64,000 bases of DNA from Cryobacterium melibiosiphilum (GCF_003602235.1 NZ_QZVS01000097.1:248001-312000); one strand, 5' to 3'; shown: positions 17,123 through 26,582, numbered from the stretch's first letter. Notes: generated from the letters alone by a model not told the origin. Numbers and translations: made by a program.

Positions 17123-17194
17123 CTGGGGTACCTGGACTCGAACCAAGAACAACTGAACCAGAATCAGCCGTGTTGCCAATTACACCATACCCCA
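17123..17194 (-). tRNA. tRNA-Gln (anticodon CUG)
   Basis: Reading minus from 17194, the 72-nt sequence folds as a tRNA. The acceptor arms TGGGGTA/TACCCCA pair over 7 bp with discriminator G. The anticodon stem is GCTGA/TTCAG-like, with loop bases TT-CTG-GT placing anticodon CUG at 17159-17161. The T-loop is GGTTCGAGTCC. CCA is not encoded. It lies downstream of gltX on the same strand; in bacteria lacking GlnRS, GltX also charges tRNA-Gln with Glu before amidation, so the linkage is functionally sensible. Confidence 0.93.
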
Positions 17195-17196
17195 AT

Positions 17197-17326
17197 GCCC
17201 GGTTCGAAAACCGGGCCGGATCCGAAGATCCAAGGCCCGTTAGATCACCGGGCCGACTCGTAACTGTAACCCACTTTTGGAGGGCCGCGAAACCACTCCC
17301 GCTTTCACGGCTGGATTTCGCGGCCC
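17197..17326 (-). other. Four inverted repeats between gltX and tRNA-Gln, two with UUCG tetraloops
   Basis: Read in gltX-to-tRNA order there are four hairpins. First are 11-bp arms GGGCCGCGAAA/TTTCGCGGCCC (17282-17326). Second is GGCCCG/CGGGCC (17234-17254). Third is GGATC-TTCG-GATCC (17218-17231). Fourth is an 8-bp stem GCCCGGTT-TTCG-AACCGGGC (17197-17216), ending two bases before the mature tRNA 5' end. No T-run follows any of them. They could slow or end gltX transcription, or form a processed leader of the tRNA. No gene lies in this stretch. Confidence 0.7.
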
Positions 17327-17343
17327 AGTGAGGCCGAGAAAGG

Positions 17344-18873
17344 TCAGGCGGTCGCGGCCGGAAGCGCCTCGACGAGCCGGTCCAGACGGGCGAGCGTGTC
17401 CGCCCGACCCAGGATCTCCATCGACTCGAACAGCGGCGGCGAGACCTTGCGACCCGACACGGCGACGCGCAGCGGGCCGAACGCGACCCGCGGCTTCAGA
17501 CCGAGGCCCTCGATGAGGGTTTCGGTCAGCACGACGTGGGCGCGTTCGTGGGTGAACTCGGCCTGGGGAATCGCCGCCAAGGCCGCAGAAGACGCGATGA
17601 GGATGTCGCGGGCCGTTACCGGGAGGGAGGCGAGGGCATCCGTTTCATGCACGAGCTCGGCGCTCGTGACGAACAGGAAGCCGAGCATGGCCGGCGCTTC
17701 GCCCAGCAGCGCGATGCGTTCCTGGATGAGCGGGGCGGCGGCGGTGAGGATCGCCTGCTGTGCGTCCGTCAGCGGCTCAGCCAGCACGCCGGCGGTCACC
17801 AGGTAGGGAACGAGACGCTCAGCGAAGTCAGAGGCCTCAAGCAGGCGGATGTGGTCGCCGTTGATGGACTCGGCCTTCTTCAGGTCGAAGCGGGCCGGGT
17901 TCGGGTTGACGTTGACCACGTCGAACGCGGTCGTGAACTCGTCGATCGAGAACACGTCACGGTCGTGCGAGAGCGACCAGCCAAGCAGCGCGAGGTAGTT
18001 GAGCAGGCCCTCGGGAATGAACCCGCGGTCACGGTGCAGGAACAGGTTCGCCTCGGCGTCGCGCTTCGACAGCTTCTTGTTCTTGTCGCCCATCACGTAG
18101 GGCAGGTGGCCGAAGCGCGGCACGAACGTGGTCACACCGATGTCGATGAGCGCATGGTAGAGGGCGATCTGGCGCGGAGTGCTCGAGAGCAGGTCCTCGC
18201 CGCGCAGCACGTGGGTGACGCCCATCAGCGCGTCGTCGACGGGGTTCACGAACGGGTAGAGCGGATGCCCGTTCGGGCGCACGACGACGAAGTCGCTGAA
18301 CGACCCGGCGGGAAAGGTGATCTCTCCGCGCACGAGGTCGTCGAAGGAGAGCTCGCTGTCGGGCACCCGCAGGCGCAGGGCCGGAGACCGGCCCTCGGCG
18401 CGGTACGCGGCCTTCTGGTCGGAGGTTAAGTCGCGCTCGAAGTTGTCGTAGCCCATCTTCGGGTCGCGGCCGAGGCTCACGTTGCGGGCTTCGATCTCTT
18501 CGCCGGTGACAAAGCTCTCGTAGATGTGGCCGCTCGTCTTCAGGCGTTCGATGATGCCGCGGTAGATGTCGTAGCGCTCCGACTGACGGTACGGCTCCTG
18601 CGGGCCGCCGACGTCGACACCCTCGTCCCAGTCCAGTTTCAGCCAGCGCATCGCTTCGACGAGCTGCTGGAAGCTCTCCTCGCTGTCACGGGCAGCATCC
18701 GTGTCTTCGATGCGGAAGATCATCGTGCCGCCGGTGTGCCGGGCGTAGGCCCAGTTGAACATGGCGGTGCGGATCAGGCCGACGTGGGGCGTGCCGGTGG
18801 GCGAGGGGCAAAAACGAACCCGAACATCGGTTCCGGTTGCCGTGGAAAAGGGGTGCGCAGTGGTTTCAGACAT
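17344..18873 (-). CDS. gltX: Glutamyl-tRNA synthetase
   Basis: A 509-residue class I synthetase. The HIGH-like motif is in [16 protein letters not shown] (about 22-37), and the KMSKS-like motif is KKLSKRDAE (about 270). Length and order fit bacterial GluRS: catalytic Rossmann domain, then the alpha-helical anticodon-binding C-terminus. It starts at the ATG at 18873. In actinobacteria GluRS is often non-discriminating and also acylates tRNA-Gln, which follows immediately here. Confidence 0.96.
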   Translation of the reverse strand: MSETTAHPFSTATGTDVRVRFCPSPTGTPHVGLIRTAMFNWAYARHTGGTMIFRIEDTDAARDSEESFQQLVEAMRWLKLDWDEGVDVGGPQEPYRQSERYDIYRGIIERLKTSGHIYESFVTGEEIEARNVSLGRDPKMGYDNFERDLTSDQKAAYRAEGRSPALRLRVPDSELSFDDLVRGEITFPAGSFSDFVVVRPNGHPLYPFVNPVDDALMGVTHVLRGEDLLSSTPRQIALYHALIDIGVTTFVPRFGHLPYVMGDKNKKLSKRDAEANLFLHRDRGFIPEGLLNYLALLGWSLSHDRDVFSIDEFTTAFDVVNVNPNPARFDLKKAESINGDHIRLLEASDFAERLVPYLVTAGVLAEPLTDAQQAILTAAAPLIQERIALLGEAPAMLGFLFVTSAELVHETDALASLPVTARDILIASSAALAAIPQAEFTHERAHVVLTETLIEGLGLKPRVAFGPLRVAVSGRKVSPPLFESMEILGRADTLARLDRLVEALPAATA

Positions 18874-18903
18874 CGAACCGAGTCTACTTTGTCGACTTCG
18901 CCG

Positions 18904-18989
18904 GTGACGAAAAGCGGATGCAGCGCGACAGACCGTTCATTATCTCCGCTGTTGGGCACTTTCAGCCCGTTTCATCCGCTTTTCGTCAC
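18904..18989. repeat. 86-bp palindromic intergenic repeat, copy A
   Basis: Perfect 17-bp inverted arms, GTGACGAAAAGCGGATG (18904-18920) and CATCCGCTTTTCGTCAC (18973-18989), enclose 52 bp. It fills the gap between gltX and the FAH-family gene. A related element of the same size and with matching ends occurs at 55096-55181. Confidence 0.75.
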
Positions 18990-19000
18990 GCCGCGCGGGG

Positions 19001-19792
19001 TCAGGCGGCGCGGCGCACCGGGTTGGCGAGCACGCCGATGCCGGGAATCTCGACCTGCACGGTATCGCCGGCGGTGACCGGGGCGCCGAGCGCACCGGAC
19101 AAGCCCGGAGACCCGGTGAGAATCACGTCGCCGGGAAGCAGCGTGAAGACGCTCGAGGCGAAGGCCACGATCTCCGCGATCGAGTGAACCTGCAGCTCGG
19201 TGTCGCCGTTCTGAAACTGGGCGTCGTTGATGCGGCCGTGCACGACGACCTGGTCCACGTCGAACTCGGTCTCGATGACCGGGCCGAGCGGGCAGAACGA
19301 GTCGAACGCCGTGGCGCGGGCCGCGTTGCCGTCGGCTATAGCGAGGTCCTGGGCCAGGACATCCGTCGCCACGGTGTAGCCGAAGATGACGCTCTCGACA
19401 TCGTCGACGGCGACGTTCTTTGCGAAGGTGCCGATGATGATCGCGAGCGACCCGGCCACACGCACGTCGGTGGACTGCGCGGGCAGCACGATGGCGTCCC
19501 CCGGTCCGACGACGGATGTGTTGGGCTTGATCACAAAGGTCGGCTCGCGCGGAATCGACTCTGCTTCGGCTTCCGCCTCGGCGGCCGCGCTGGCGAAGAA
19601 GTCGCTGCCCATCACGACGACCTTCGACCGCGGGATCACCGGGGAGAGCAGCTTCACCGTGTTGATGGCGATGCGCTCCCCCGTGGTGCCGTAACCGGCG
19701 AACATCGGGTCTTTCTCCAACACGACCAGCTCGTCGTCGTCGACAATGCCGAAGGCAATGGCGCCCTCGTGGCTGAATCGTGCAATCTTCAT
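19001..19792 (-). CDS. Fumarylacetoacetate hydrolase (FAH) family protein
   Basis: A 263-residue protein with a short N-terminal domain and a FAH catalytic domain (about 65-255). FAH signatures include IFGYTVATDVLAQDL, a DSFCPLGPVIET segment and a C-terminal GDVILTGSPGLSG. Enzymes of this family hydrolyse or decarboxylate acylpyruvate-type substrates using a divalent metal bound by Glu/Asp. The exact substrate cannot be told. It follows ilvE after 57 bp on the same strand and may be read through from the leuB-ilvE operon. Confidence 0.92.
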   Translation of the reverse strand: MKIARFSHEGAIAFGIVDDDELVVLEKDPMFAGYGTTGERIAINTVKLLSPVIPRSKVVVMGSDFFASAAAEAEAEAESIPREPTFVIKPNTSVVGPGDAIVLPAQSTDVRVAGSLAIIIGTFAKNVAVDDVESVIFGYTVATDVLAQDLAIADGNAARATAFDSFCPLGPVIETEFDVDQVVVHGRINDAQFQNGDTELQVHSIAEIVAFASSVFTLLPGDVILTGSPGLSGALGAPVTAGDTVQVEIPGIGVLANPVRRAA

Positions 19793-19849
19793 CGGTGTCC
19801 CATCATTCGCGGTTTCAGAGCAGAGCGCTCAAATAGTGCAGAAACCAGC

Positions 19850-20983
19850 CTACGCGTCGAGGCGCGTGAGCCAGCCGTGCCGGTCAGGAAGTCGCCCGTA
19901 TTGGATGTCGGTGAGTTCCTGGCGCAGGGCCAGCGTGATCGCGCCGGCGGGGGCATCCGCTTCGCCGATCTCGAAGCCCTTGCCCTTGAGCTGGCCGATC
20001 GGGGTGACCACGGCCGCGGTGCCACAGGCGAACACCTCGGTGATCTCACCGGATGCGATGCCGTCTCGCCACTCGTCCACGGTCACCTCGCGCTCTTCCA
20101 CGGTCATGCCGCGGTCGCGGGCGAGCTGCATGATGCTGTCGCGGGTGACGCCCTCGAGGATCGAGCCGGTCAGGCGTGGGGTGACGAGTGTGTCGGTGCC
20201 GTGCACGAAGAACACGTTCATGCCGCCGAGCTCGTCGATGTGGGTTCCGGTTTCGCCGTCGAGAAAGAGCACCTGGGCGCATCCATTGTCGTAGGCCTGC
20301 ATCTGGGGCAGCAGCGATGCGGCGTAGTTGCCGCCGCACTTGGCGGCGCCGGTTCCGCCGCGGCCGGCACGGGAGTAGTCGGTGGAGAGCCAGATCTTCA
20401 CCGGGGCGACGCCGTCGGCGAAGTATGCTCCGGCGGGGCTCGCGATGACGTAGTAGCCCACGCGGTGGGCGGCCCGCACGCCGAGGAAGCTCTCGTTGGC
20501 GATCATGAACGGGCGCAGGTAGAGGCTCGTTTCGGGCGCGGAGGGCACCCAGTCACCGTCGACGGCGATCATCTGCTTGATCGACTGCACGAAATCTTCA
20601 ACCGAGAGCTGCGGCAGGGCGAGGCGCGCGGCGGAGCGCTGCATGCGCTCGGCATTCTTCTCGGGGCGGAAGGTCCAGATCGAGCCGTCGGCATGGCGGT
20701 ACGCCTTGAGACCCTCGAAAATTTCCTGGCCGTAGTGCAGAACCGACGACGCCGGGTCGAGCTGCAGCGGCCCGTATGGCGTGACGCGGGCGTCGTGCCA
20801 GCCCTGGTCGACGGTCCAGTCGATCGTCACCATATGGTCGGTGAAGTGCTTACCGAAGCCCGGATCGGCGAGGATCTCGTCGCGCTCGGCCTCGGCGCGC
20901 GCGTCGGTCGACGGCGTGAGCGCGAAGCTCAGCGGGTAGGTGCTGGTGGCGGTACTGGTGTCAGTGCTGGTGGCGGTGCTCAT
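19850..20983 (-). CDS. ilvE: Branched-chain amino acid aminotransferase
   Basis: A 377-residue class IV aminotransferase. The PLP lysine is in GAAKCGGNYAAS (about 205), with YGQEIFEGLKAYR near 85 and a C-terminal EVFACGTAAVVTPIG. The first 17 residues are a Ser/Thr/Ala repeat not found in the core. The ATG overlaps the leuB stop (TAATG), so translation is coupled. It transfers amino groups between glutamate and the 2-oxo acids of Leu, Ile and Val, the last step of the pathways fed by the ilv genes at 35-40 kb. Confidence 0.96.
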   Translation of the reverse strand: MSTATSTDTSTATSTYPLSFALTPSTDARAEAERDEILADPGFGKHFTDHMVTIDWTVDQGWHDARVTPYGPLQLDPASSVLHYGQEIFEGLKAYRHADGSIWTFRPEKNAERMQRSAARLALPQLSVEDFVQSIKQMIAVDGDWVPSAPETSLYLRPFMIANESFLGVRAAHRVGYYVIASPAGAYFADGVAPVKIWLSTDYSRAGRGGTGAAKCGGNYAASLLPQMQAYDNGCAQVLFLDGETGTHIDELGGMNVFFVHGTDTLVTPRLTGSILEGVTRDSIMQLARDRGMTVEEREVTVDEWRDGIASGEITEVFACGTAAVVTPIGQLKGKGFEIGEADAPAGAITLALRQELTDIQYGRLPDRHGWLTRLDA

Positions 20984-22092
20984 TAGAGTCCCTTGCTGGT
21001 GAGGAGGGTCACGATCGCGTCGCCCACGGCGGCGGTGCTGCGGGGTGCGGTCTCGAGAGAGTGACTGTTCGTGCGGGTCGCGATGTCGGCGGTGACCGCC
21101 GCGCTCACCCGGGCTGCGGCATCCGCTAAACCGAGGTGATCGAGCAGCAGGGCAACCGAGAGAATCGCGGCTGTCGGGTCGGCGAGCTGCTTGCCCGCGA
21201 TGTCGGGGGCAGAGCCGTGAACCGGTTCGAACATGCTGGGGAATCGGCCCTCGGGATTGATATTTCCCGATGCCGCCAGCCCGATGCCACCGCTGATAGC
21301 GGCCGCCAGATCGGTCAGGATGTCACCGAAGAGATTGTCGGTGACGACTACGTCAAACCTACTCGGCTTGGCGACCATAAAGATCGTCGCGGCGTCAACG
21401 TGGAGGTAATCCACGCTGACTTCGGGGAACTCGGCGGCGACGGCGTTGACCGTGCGCTGCCAGAGGCTGCCGGCGAAGACGAGCACGTTGGTCTTGTGCA
21501 CGAGGGTGAGCTGTTTGCGGGGGCGGCTCGCCGCGACGCCGAAGGCAAAGCGGACAACCCGTTCGACGCCGAACGCGGTGTTGACCGAGACCTCGTTGGC
21601 GACTTCCTGCGGGGTACCCTGACGAATCGCGCCGCCGTTACCCACGTACGGACCCTCGGTTCCCTCGCGCACGACGACGAAGTCGATGACGCCGGGCGCG
21701 GCGAGCGGGCTCGGCACACCGGGAAAGAGGATGCTCGGGCGCAGGTTCACATAGTGGTCGAGCGAGAAGCGCAGGCCGAGCAACAGGCCACGCTCGATGT
21801 TCGCGTCCTTGAGCCGCGGATCGCCGGGCACGCCGCCGACAGCGCCGAGCAGGATGGCGTCGTGCGCGGCGATCGCGGCGAGGTCCTCGGCGGTGAGCAC
21901 GTCTCCGGTTTCGAGGAACCGCGCGGCTCCGAGCGAAAACTGGGTCTTCTCGAAGGTCACATTGTCGTGCGCGGTGACGGCGTCGAGCACCTTGACCGCT
22001 TCGGCGATGACCTCCGGGCCGATCCCGTCGCCGGGAATGACGGCGAGCTTGATCGTTCGAGATGCGGCTTCAGACACAACTTCACGGGACAT
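20983..22092 (-). CDS. leuB: 3-isopropylmalate dehydrogenase
   Basis: A 369-residue enzyme when started at the ATG at 22092, which has GGAG four bases upstream; the frame stays open further upstream but without a recognisable extension. Motifs include [12 protein letters not shown], the substrate arginines in [17 protein letters not shown], and [14 protein letters not shown]. It carries out the NAD-dependent oxidation and decarboxylation in leucine synthesis. Co-translated with ilvE. A GTG at the sixth codon is another possible start. Confidence 0.94.
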   Translation of the reverse strand: MSREVVSEAASRTIKLAVIPGDGIGPEVIAEAVKVLDAVTAHDNVTFEKTQFSLGAARFLETGDVLTAEDLAAIAAHDAILLGAVGGVPGDPRLKDANIERGLLLGLRFSLDHYVNLRPSILFPGVPSPLAAPGVIDFVVVREGTEGPYVGNGGAIRQGTPQEVANEVSVNTAFGVERVVRFAFGVAASRPRKQLTLVHKTNVLVFAGSLWQRTVNAVAAEFPEVSVDYLHVDAATIFMVAKPSRFDVVVTDNLFGDILTDLAAAISGGIGLAASGNINPEGRFPSMFEPVHGSAPDIAGKQLADPTAAILSVALLLDHLGLADAAARVSAAVTADIATRTNSHSLETAPRSTAAVGDAIVTLLTSKGL

Positions 22093-22320
22093 AACACTCC
22101 GAACTGTGGACTCGGCGATCTGCTGAGTCGATACCAGGCTGTCGATACGCGGCCGTCTCTGCGGGGCTGTGGAATCAAACCCGCCAAAACAAACCTGTAC
22201 TGAAACCCTACTGCGCGACTTTGGGTGCCTATGCTGGTCAGAACCGTTCGGCCCGGCGCAGCGACGCCACCCGCGAAACGCCACCTCAGTGAAACCAACT
22301 CAGAGTGAAAGCAGGCTGCC

Positions 22321-22581
22321 ATGAGTATCGGACTCGGAATCTTTCTTATCGTCGTGGGCGCCATCCTCGTCTTCGCCCTTGACTTCAGCGTCACCTGGAT
22401 CGACCGCGACCTCGTCGGCTACATCCTGATGGCTGCCGGCGCGGTGATCTTCGTGCTCGGGCTCGTGCTCGTCGTCCGCGGCCGCAACAGCACCACGACA
22501 ACGCGCACGATCGCCGATCCGGTCAACGGCGAGCAGGTCACCCGACGCCAGACCAATATCGACGACCGCGACCTGCAGTAG
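22321..22581 (+). CDS. DUF6458 small membrane protein
   Basis: An 86-residue protein with two membrane helices (about 3-20 and 32-52) joined by DFSVTWIDRD, followed by a polar tail with a Thr run and RRQTNIDDRD. The SIGLGIFLIVVGAIL start is characteristic of DUF6458, which is widespread in actinobacteria and of unknown function. GAAAGCAGGC precedes the ATG. Monocistronic by context. Confidence 0.88.
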   Translation: MSIGLGIFLIVVGAILVFALDFSVTWIDRDLVGYILMAAGAVIFVLGLVLVVRGRNSTTTTRTIADPVNGEQVTRRQTNIDDRDLQ

Positions 22582-22605
22582 CCGCGTCGATCCTCCAGGA
22601 CGCGC

Positions 22606-24162
22606 CTAGCGCGCCCGGCGCAGCGCGAGGGCTCCGACCAGGGCTGCCGTCACGACGAGGGCAACCCCGATCCAGGCACTCACGCCGACTCCGCTGTCGA
22701 ACGCGAGGCGGGCCGAGTCGAGCAGCTGCGCCCCGGCATCCGCGGAAAGTTGGTTCGACACGGTGACGGCTCCGCCCAGGGTTTCGCTCGCTGAAAGCTG
22801 CTGCGCCGGGCTCAGCCCGTCGGGCAGCACGACATTCGTGCGGTAGGCCGCCGTGAGAATGCTGCCGAGAATGGCCGTTCCCAGCACCGCGCCCAGTTCG
22901 TAGGCGGTCTCGCTGACAGCGGATGCCGCCCCCGCCTTCTCCGCGGGCGCGCTGGCCACGATCAGTTCGTTCGACACCGTCTCGGCCGCGCCGATGCCGA
23001 CGCCCAGCAGCACGAACGCGAGCGCCAGTCCGGCGGCATCGATCTGGCCACCGCTGAGGGCGATGAGCGCGAAGCCCGACGCCGAGACGGTCAGGGCGAG
23101 TGGAACCACGATCGAAGGCCGCACCCGCTTGGCGATCGGCACGATCAGCAGCCCGGCCGCGATCATCGCGGCGAGGCCCGGCACGAGCACGAGGCCGGCG
23201 TTCAGCGGGGACATGCCGAGCACGAGCTGCAGGTGCTGGCTGATGAAGAACAGGCAGCCGACGAGCGCGGTGACGGCGAGCAGGTTCACGCCGACGGCTC
23301 CGCTGAAGGCGCCGCGCTGGAACAGAGTCATGTCGAGCATCGGGCTCGCCAGGCGCTTCTGCCGGCGCACGAAGAGCGCGCCGAAGACCAGCCCGACCGC
23401 AATCGGGGCGACGGCAGCGAGATCGGGTCCGTTTTCGGCGATGGCCTTGATGCCGTAGACGATCGGCAGCATCGTGACGAGCGACAGCGCGATGCTGAGC
23501 GGGTCGATGCGGCCCGGATGAGGATCCTTGGATTCCGGCACGAGCAAGGGAGCGCAAATCAGCAGCGGCAGCAATAGCGGAACCGCGATCAAGAAAACGG
23601 AGCCCCACGCGAAATGCTCGAGCAGGATTCCCCCGACGAGCGGGCCGAGGGCGCTGCCGGCGGCGAAACCGGTCGCCCAGACCGCGATCGCCAAGCGGCG
23701 TTCGTTGCGATCGGTGAAGATCGAGCGCAGCAGGGACAGGGTCGAGGGCATCAGCATGGCGCCGAAGAATCCGAGTGCGGCGCGGGCCATGATGAGGCCT
23801 TCGATGCTCGGAGCGAACGCCGCGATGACCGACACGACGCCGAATCCGGCTGAGCCGATCAGCAGCAGCTTGCGACGGCCGATGCGGTCGCCGAGGCTGC
23901 CCATCGAGACGAGCAGGCCGGCGAGCACGAGCGGGTAGATGTCGACCATCCAGAGCAGCTGCGTGCCGGTCGGCTGGGTCGCCTCGCTGATCGCGGGCAG
24001 GGCAAAGTTCAGCACGGTGTTGTCGATCGAGACGAGCAGCACGGGCATCATGAGCACGGCAAGAGCCCACCAGCGGCCGGCGCTCCCCCGGCGGGGTTCG
24101 CCAGGGTCGCCGGTCAGGCCGCGGGTGTGGCGCAGATCAATTTCGGTGGTGGGTGTTGACAC
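22606..24162 (-). CDS. MFS drug:H+ antiporter, DHA2 (14-TM) family
   Basis: A 518-residue transporter. About 14 hydrophobic segments are visible, with the MFS motif GDRIGRRKLL between helices 2 and 3, and the DHA2-type start LMMPVLLVSIDNTVLNFALPAI. Length fits EmrB/QacA-type exporters. A large loop near residues 425-470 precedes the last helix. It is divergent from a TetR gene, with an operator-like palindrome between them, so expression is probably induced by its substrate through that repressor. Confidence 0.93.
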   Translation of the reverse strand: MSTPTTEIDLRHTRGLTGDPGEPRRGSAGRWWALAVLMMPVLLVSIDNTVLNFALPAISEATQPTGTQLLWMVDIYPLVLAGLLVSMGSLGDRIGRRKLLLIGSAGFGVVSVIAAFAPSIEGLIMARAALGFFGAMLMPSTLSLLRSIFTDRNERRLAIAVWATGFAAGSALGPLVGGILLEHFAWGSVFLIAVPLLLPLLICAPLLVPESKDPHPGRIDPLSIALSLVTMLPIVYGIKAIAENGPDLAAVAPIAVGLVFGALFVRRQKRLASPMLDMTLFQRGAFSGAVGVNLLAVTALVGCLFFISQHLQLVLGMSPLNAGLVLVPGLAAMIAAGLLIVPIAKRVRPSIVVPLALTVSASGFALIALSGGQIDAAGLALAFVLLGVGIGAAETVSNELIVASAPAEKAGAASAVSETAYELGAVLGTAILGSILTAAYRTNVVLPDGLSPAQQLSASETLGGAVTVSNQLSADAGAQLLDSARLAFDSGVGVSAWIGVALVVTAALVGALALRRAR

Positions 24163-24201
24163 GATCGGAATCGCTTTCTGATTAAGGACGTGATTGCACT
24201 A

Positions 24202-24217
24202 TACCGTCCAGACGGTA
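24202..24217. promoter_or_regulatory. TetR-type operator between MFS and TetR genes
   Basis: TACCGTCCAGACGGTA has perfect 7-bp arms around a central CA. It lies 40 bp before the MFS start and 44 bp before the TetR start, well placed to repress both. Confidence 0.75.
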
Positions 24218-24260
24218 CAGTAATCCACACTCCCCCAGATATTCTCGATACCATGGCGCA

Positions 24261-24821
24261 ATGTCGTCCCCCGTACAACCGCCTGTCCAGCCTTCGACAC
24301 GCGATCGCCTGCTGGACGCGTTCGAGCACCTGCTGCTCGAGGGTGGAGAGCGTTCCGCCACCCTCGACGCGGTCGCGGCGGCCGCGTCGGTCTCCAAAGG
24401 CGGCCTGCTCTACCACTTCGGATCGAAGGAGGCGCTGGTTGAGGGCCAGCTTGCCCGGCTGGCCGCGTTCGCGGCGACGGATGCCGACAACATCCGCTCG
24501 GCCGAGGCCGGCCCGGTGGACTACCTGATCCGTACCTCGATCGACACGGGGAGTCCCTTCGACCGGGCCTACATCGCCGCGACCCGGCTCGGCCAGGGAC
24601 AGCACCCGAAGGCCGTCGAGCGGCTGGTCGATATTCGGCGCGGCTGGCTCACCGTCATCGAGGAGGCCGTCGGCGACCCGGACGTGGCCCAAGCCGTGAT
24701 GCTCATCAGCGATGGTCTGTACAGTAACTCGGCCCTGGTAGGCATGCTCGCGGCTCCCGTCGATCTCGAGGGTGCGGAGAGCATGGACCGCCTCCTGGCC
24801 GTCATCGCCCGCCTGACCTGA
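24261..24821 (+). CDS. TetR family repressor
   Basis: A 186-residue regulator. The N-terminal helix-turn-helix (about 15-60) contains TLDAVAAAASVSKGGLLYHFGSKEAL. The C-terminal ligand domain is of the TetR_C type found with DHA2 exporters. It is divergent from the MFS gene and shares the TACCGTC palindrome. Ligand unknown. Confidence 0.92.
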   Translation: MSSPVQPPVQPSTRDRLLDAFEHLLLEGGERSATLDAVAAAASVSKGGLLYHFGSKEALVEGQLARLAAFAATDADNIRSAEAGPVDYLIRTSIDTGSPFDRAYIAATRLGQGQHPKAVERLVDIRRGWLTVIEEAVGDPDVAQAVMLISDGLYSNSALVGMLAAPVDLEGAESMDRLLAVIARLT

Positions 24822-24835
24822 GCACCGTTTCGCGC

Positions 24836-24939
24836 GCGGATGCCGGGGCAAGGCCCGGGGCATCCGTCGCCGTCGCGCGGGTGCTGCGCGGCTGCGCGGG
24901 GAGTGCGCGCCACCCGCGCAGCGGCGCAGTACCCGCGCG
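24836..24939. repeat. Inverted repeats between convergent tetR and serA
   Basis: First, CGGATGCC (about 24838) pairs with GGCATCCG (about 24859), closing a GC-rich loop. Second, arms at 24874-24897 and 24916-24939 match at 22 of 24 positions around an 18-base spacer. Together they probably form the bidirectional transcription end of these convergent genes. No T-run is present. Nothing else lies in 24822-24989. Confidence 0.6.
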
Positions 24940-24989
24940 GCGCCCGGGTGGCACACCGACGTTCGCGCTGGGCACTGCTGGTAGTGCTG

Positions 24990-26582
24990 CTACTCCGTGA
25001 TGTCGATCTCGACCATGACGTCGGCGTCGATGGCGGCCCGCACCGAAGCGAGCAGTCCGGCGGGAACCTCGGAGTCGACGGTCAGCACGCTGAGTGCCTT
25101 GCCGCCGGCCTCGTGGCGGGCGATCTGCATGCCGGCGATGTTGATGCTGGCCTCGCCGAACTCGCGACCGTAGACCGCGACGATGCCGGGGCGGTCGGTG
25201 TAGATCATCACGATGAGGTTCTTCGCGAAGGGAACCTCGACGTCGTAGCCGTTGACCTCGGTGATCTTCTCGATCTGCTTGGTGCCCATGAGCGTGCCGG
25301 AGACCGACACCTGCGAGCCGTCGGCCAGCGCGCCGCGCAGGGTGATGACGTTGCGGTATTCCGGGCTGACGGCATCCGTGATCATGCGCACGGCGACGCC
25401 GCGCTGCTCGGCGAGCAGCGGCGCGTTCACGTATGAGACGGTCTCGCTGACGACGTTTGTGAAGATGCCCTTGAGGGCGGCGAGCTTGAGCACGCTCACG
25501 TCATAGTCGACGAGTTCACCGCGAACCTCGATGTCCACGCTCGTGAGCGGGCTGTGGGCGGCCAGTCCGGAGAAGACCTGGCCGAGCTTCTCGACGAGCG
25601 GGATGCCGGGGCGCACGTAGGGGTCGATGACGCCGCCGGCGACGTTGACCGCGTCGGGAACGAGCTCGCCGGAGAGCGCGAGCCGCACGGACTTGGCGAC
25701 AGAGACGCCGGCCTTCTCCTGTGCTTCGTCGGTCGAGGCGCCGAGGTGCGGGGTGGTGATGATGTTCTCGAGGCCGAGCAGCGGCGAGTTCGTGGGCGGC
25801 TCGCTGACGAAGACGTCGAGGCCGGCGCCGGCGATGGTTCCGGCGACGAGGGCCGCGTGCAGCGCCTCTTCGTCGACGAGGCCGCCGCGGGCGACGTTCA
25901 CGACGAACGCGGTCGGCTTCATCAGCTTGAGCTGGGCTTCGCCGATCATGCCGGTGGTCTCGGGGGTCTTCGGCATGTGGATCGTGACGAAGTCGGACTG
26001 CGCGAGCAGCTCGTCGAGGGACACCGGGGTGACGCCGAGCTGCTGGGCGCGAGCCGAGGTGATGTAGGGGTCGTAGGCGATGACGTTGACGCCGAAGGCC
26101 TGCATCCGCGCAGTGATGAGGGCGCCGATGCGGCCGAGGCCGATGATGCCGATGGTCTTTTCATAGAGCTCGACGCCGGTGTACTTGGAGCGCTTCCACT
26201 GTCCCTCGGCGAGGGCGCCGGAGGCGGCCGGGATGTGACGGGCCAGGCTCAGGATGTGGCCGACGGTCAGTTCAGCGGCGGAGATGATGTTCGAGGTCGG
26301 GGCGTTGACGACCATGACGCCGGCCGCGGTGGCGGCCTTGATGTCGACGTTGTCGAGTCCGACTCCGGCGCGGGCGATGACCTTGAGCTGCGGGGCGGCC
26401 TTGATCGCTTCGGCGTCCATTTTCGTCGCCGAACGCACCAGAATGGCGTCGGCGGTGGCCAGTTCGGCGAAGAGCGCGGACCGGTCCGTTCCATCTACGT
26501 GGCGCACGTCAAAATCGGGCCCGAGGGCATCGACGGTAGCGGGCGATAGTTCTTCGGCAATCAGGACAACGGGCTTCGACAC
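24990..26582 (-). CDS. serA: D-3-phosphoglycerate dehydrogenase
   Basis: A 530-residue long-form (type I) PGDH. The NAD-binding motif is GIIGLGRIG (about 148). The catalytic Arg is in NVARGGLVDE and the His in TPHLGAST. An intervening ASB domain is followed by a C-terminal ACT domain (about 455-530, IVMIYTDRPGIVAVYG). It makes 3-phosphohydroxypyruvate, the first committed step to serine; the ACT domain usually gives serine feedback. Divergent from the DoxX gene. Confidence 0.97.
   Translation of the reverse strand: MSKPVVLIAEELSPATVDALGPDFDVRHVDGTDRSALFAELATADAILVRSATKMDAEAIKAAPQLKVIARAGVGLDNVDIKAATAAGVMVVNAPTSNIISAAELTVGHILSLARHIPAASGALAEGQWKRSKYTGVELYEKTIGIIGLGRIGALITARMQAFGVNVIAYDPYITSARAQQLGVTPVSLDELLAQSDFVTIHMPKTPETTGMIGEAQLKLMKPTAFVVNVARGGLVDEEALHAALVAGTIAGAGLDVFVSEPPTNSPLLGLENIITTPHLGASTDEAQEKAGVSVAKSVRLALSGELVPDAVNVAGGVIDPYVRPGIPLVEKLGQVFSGLAAHSPLTSVDIEVRGELVDYDVSVLKLAALKGIFTNVVSETVSYVNAPLLAEQRGVAVRMITDAVSPEYRNVITLRGALADGSQVSVSGTLMGTKQIEKITEVNGYDVEVPFAKNLIVMIYTDRPGIVAVYGREFGEASINIAGMQIARHEAGGKALSVLTVDSEVPAGLLASVRAAIDADVMVEIDITE

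Noticed and set aside
17197..17260. A second tRNA (Glu-like) next to tRNA-Gln
   Set aside because: GATCTAACGG and a TTCGAA loop suggest a tRNA, but the arms fold as separate UUCG hairpins and the T-arm would have an 8-base loop, so no cloverleaf forms.
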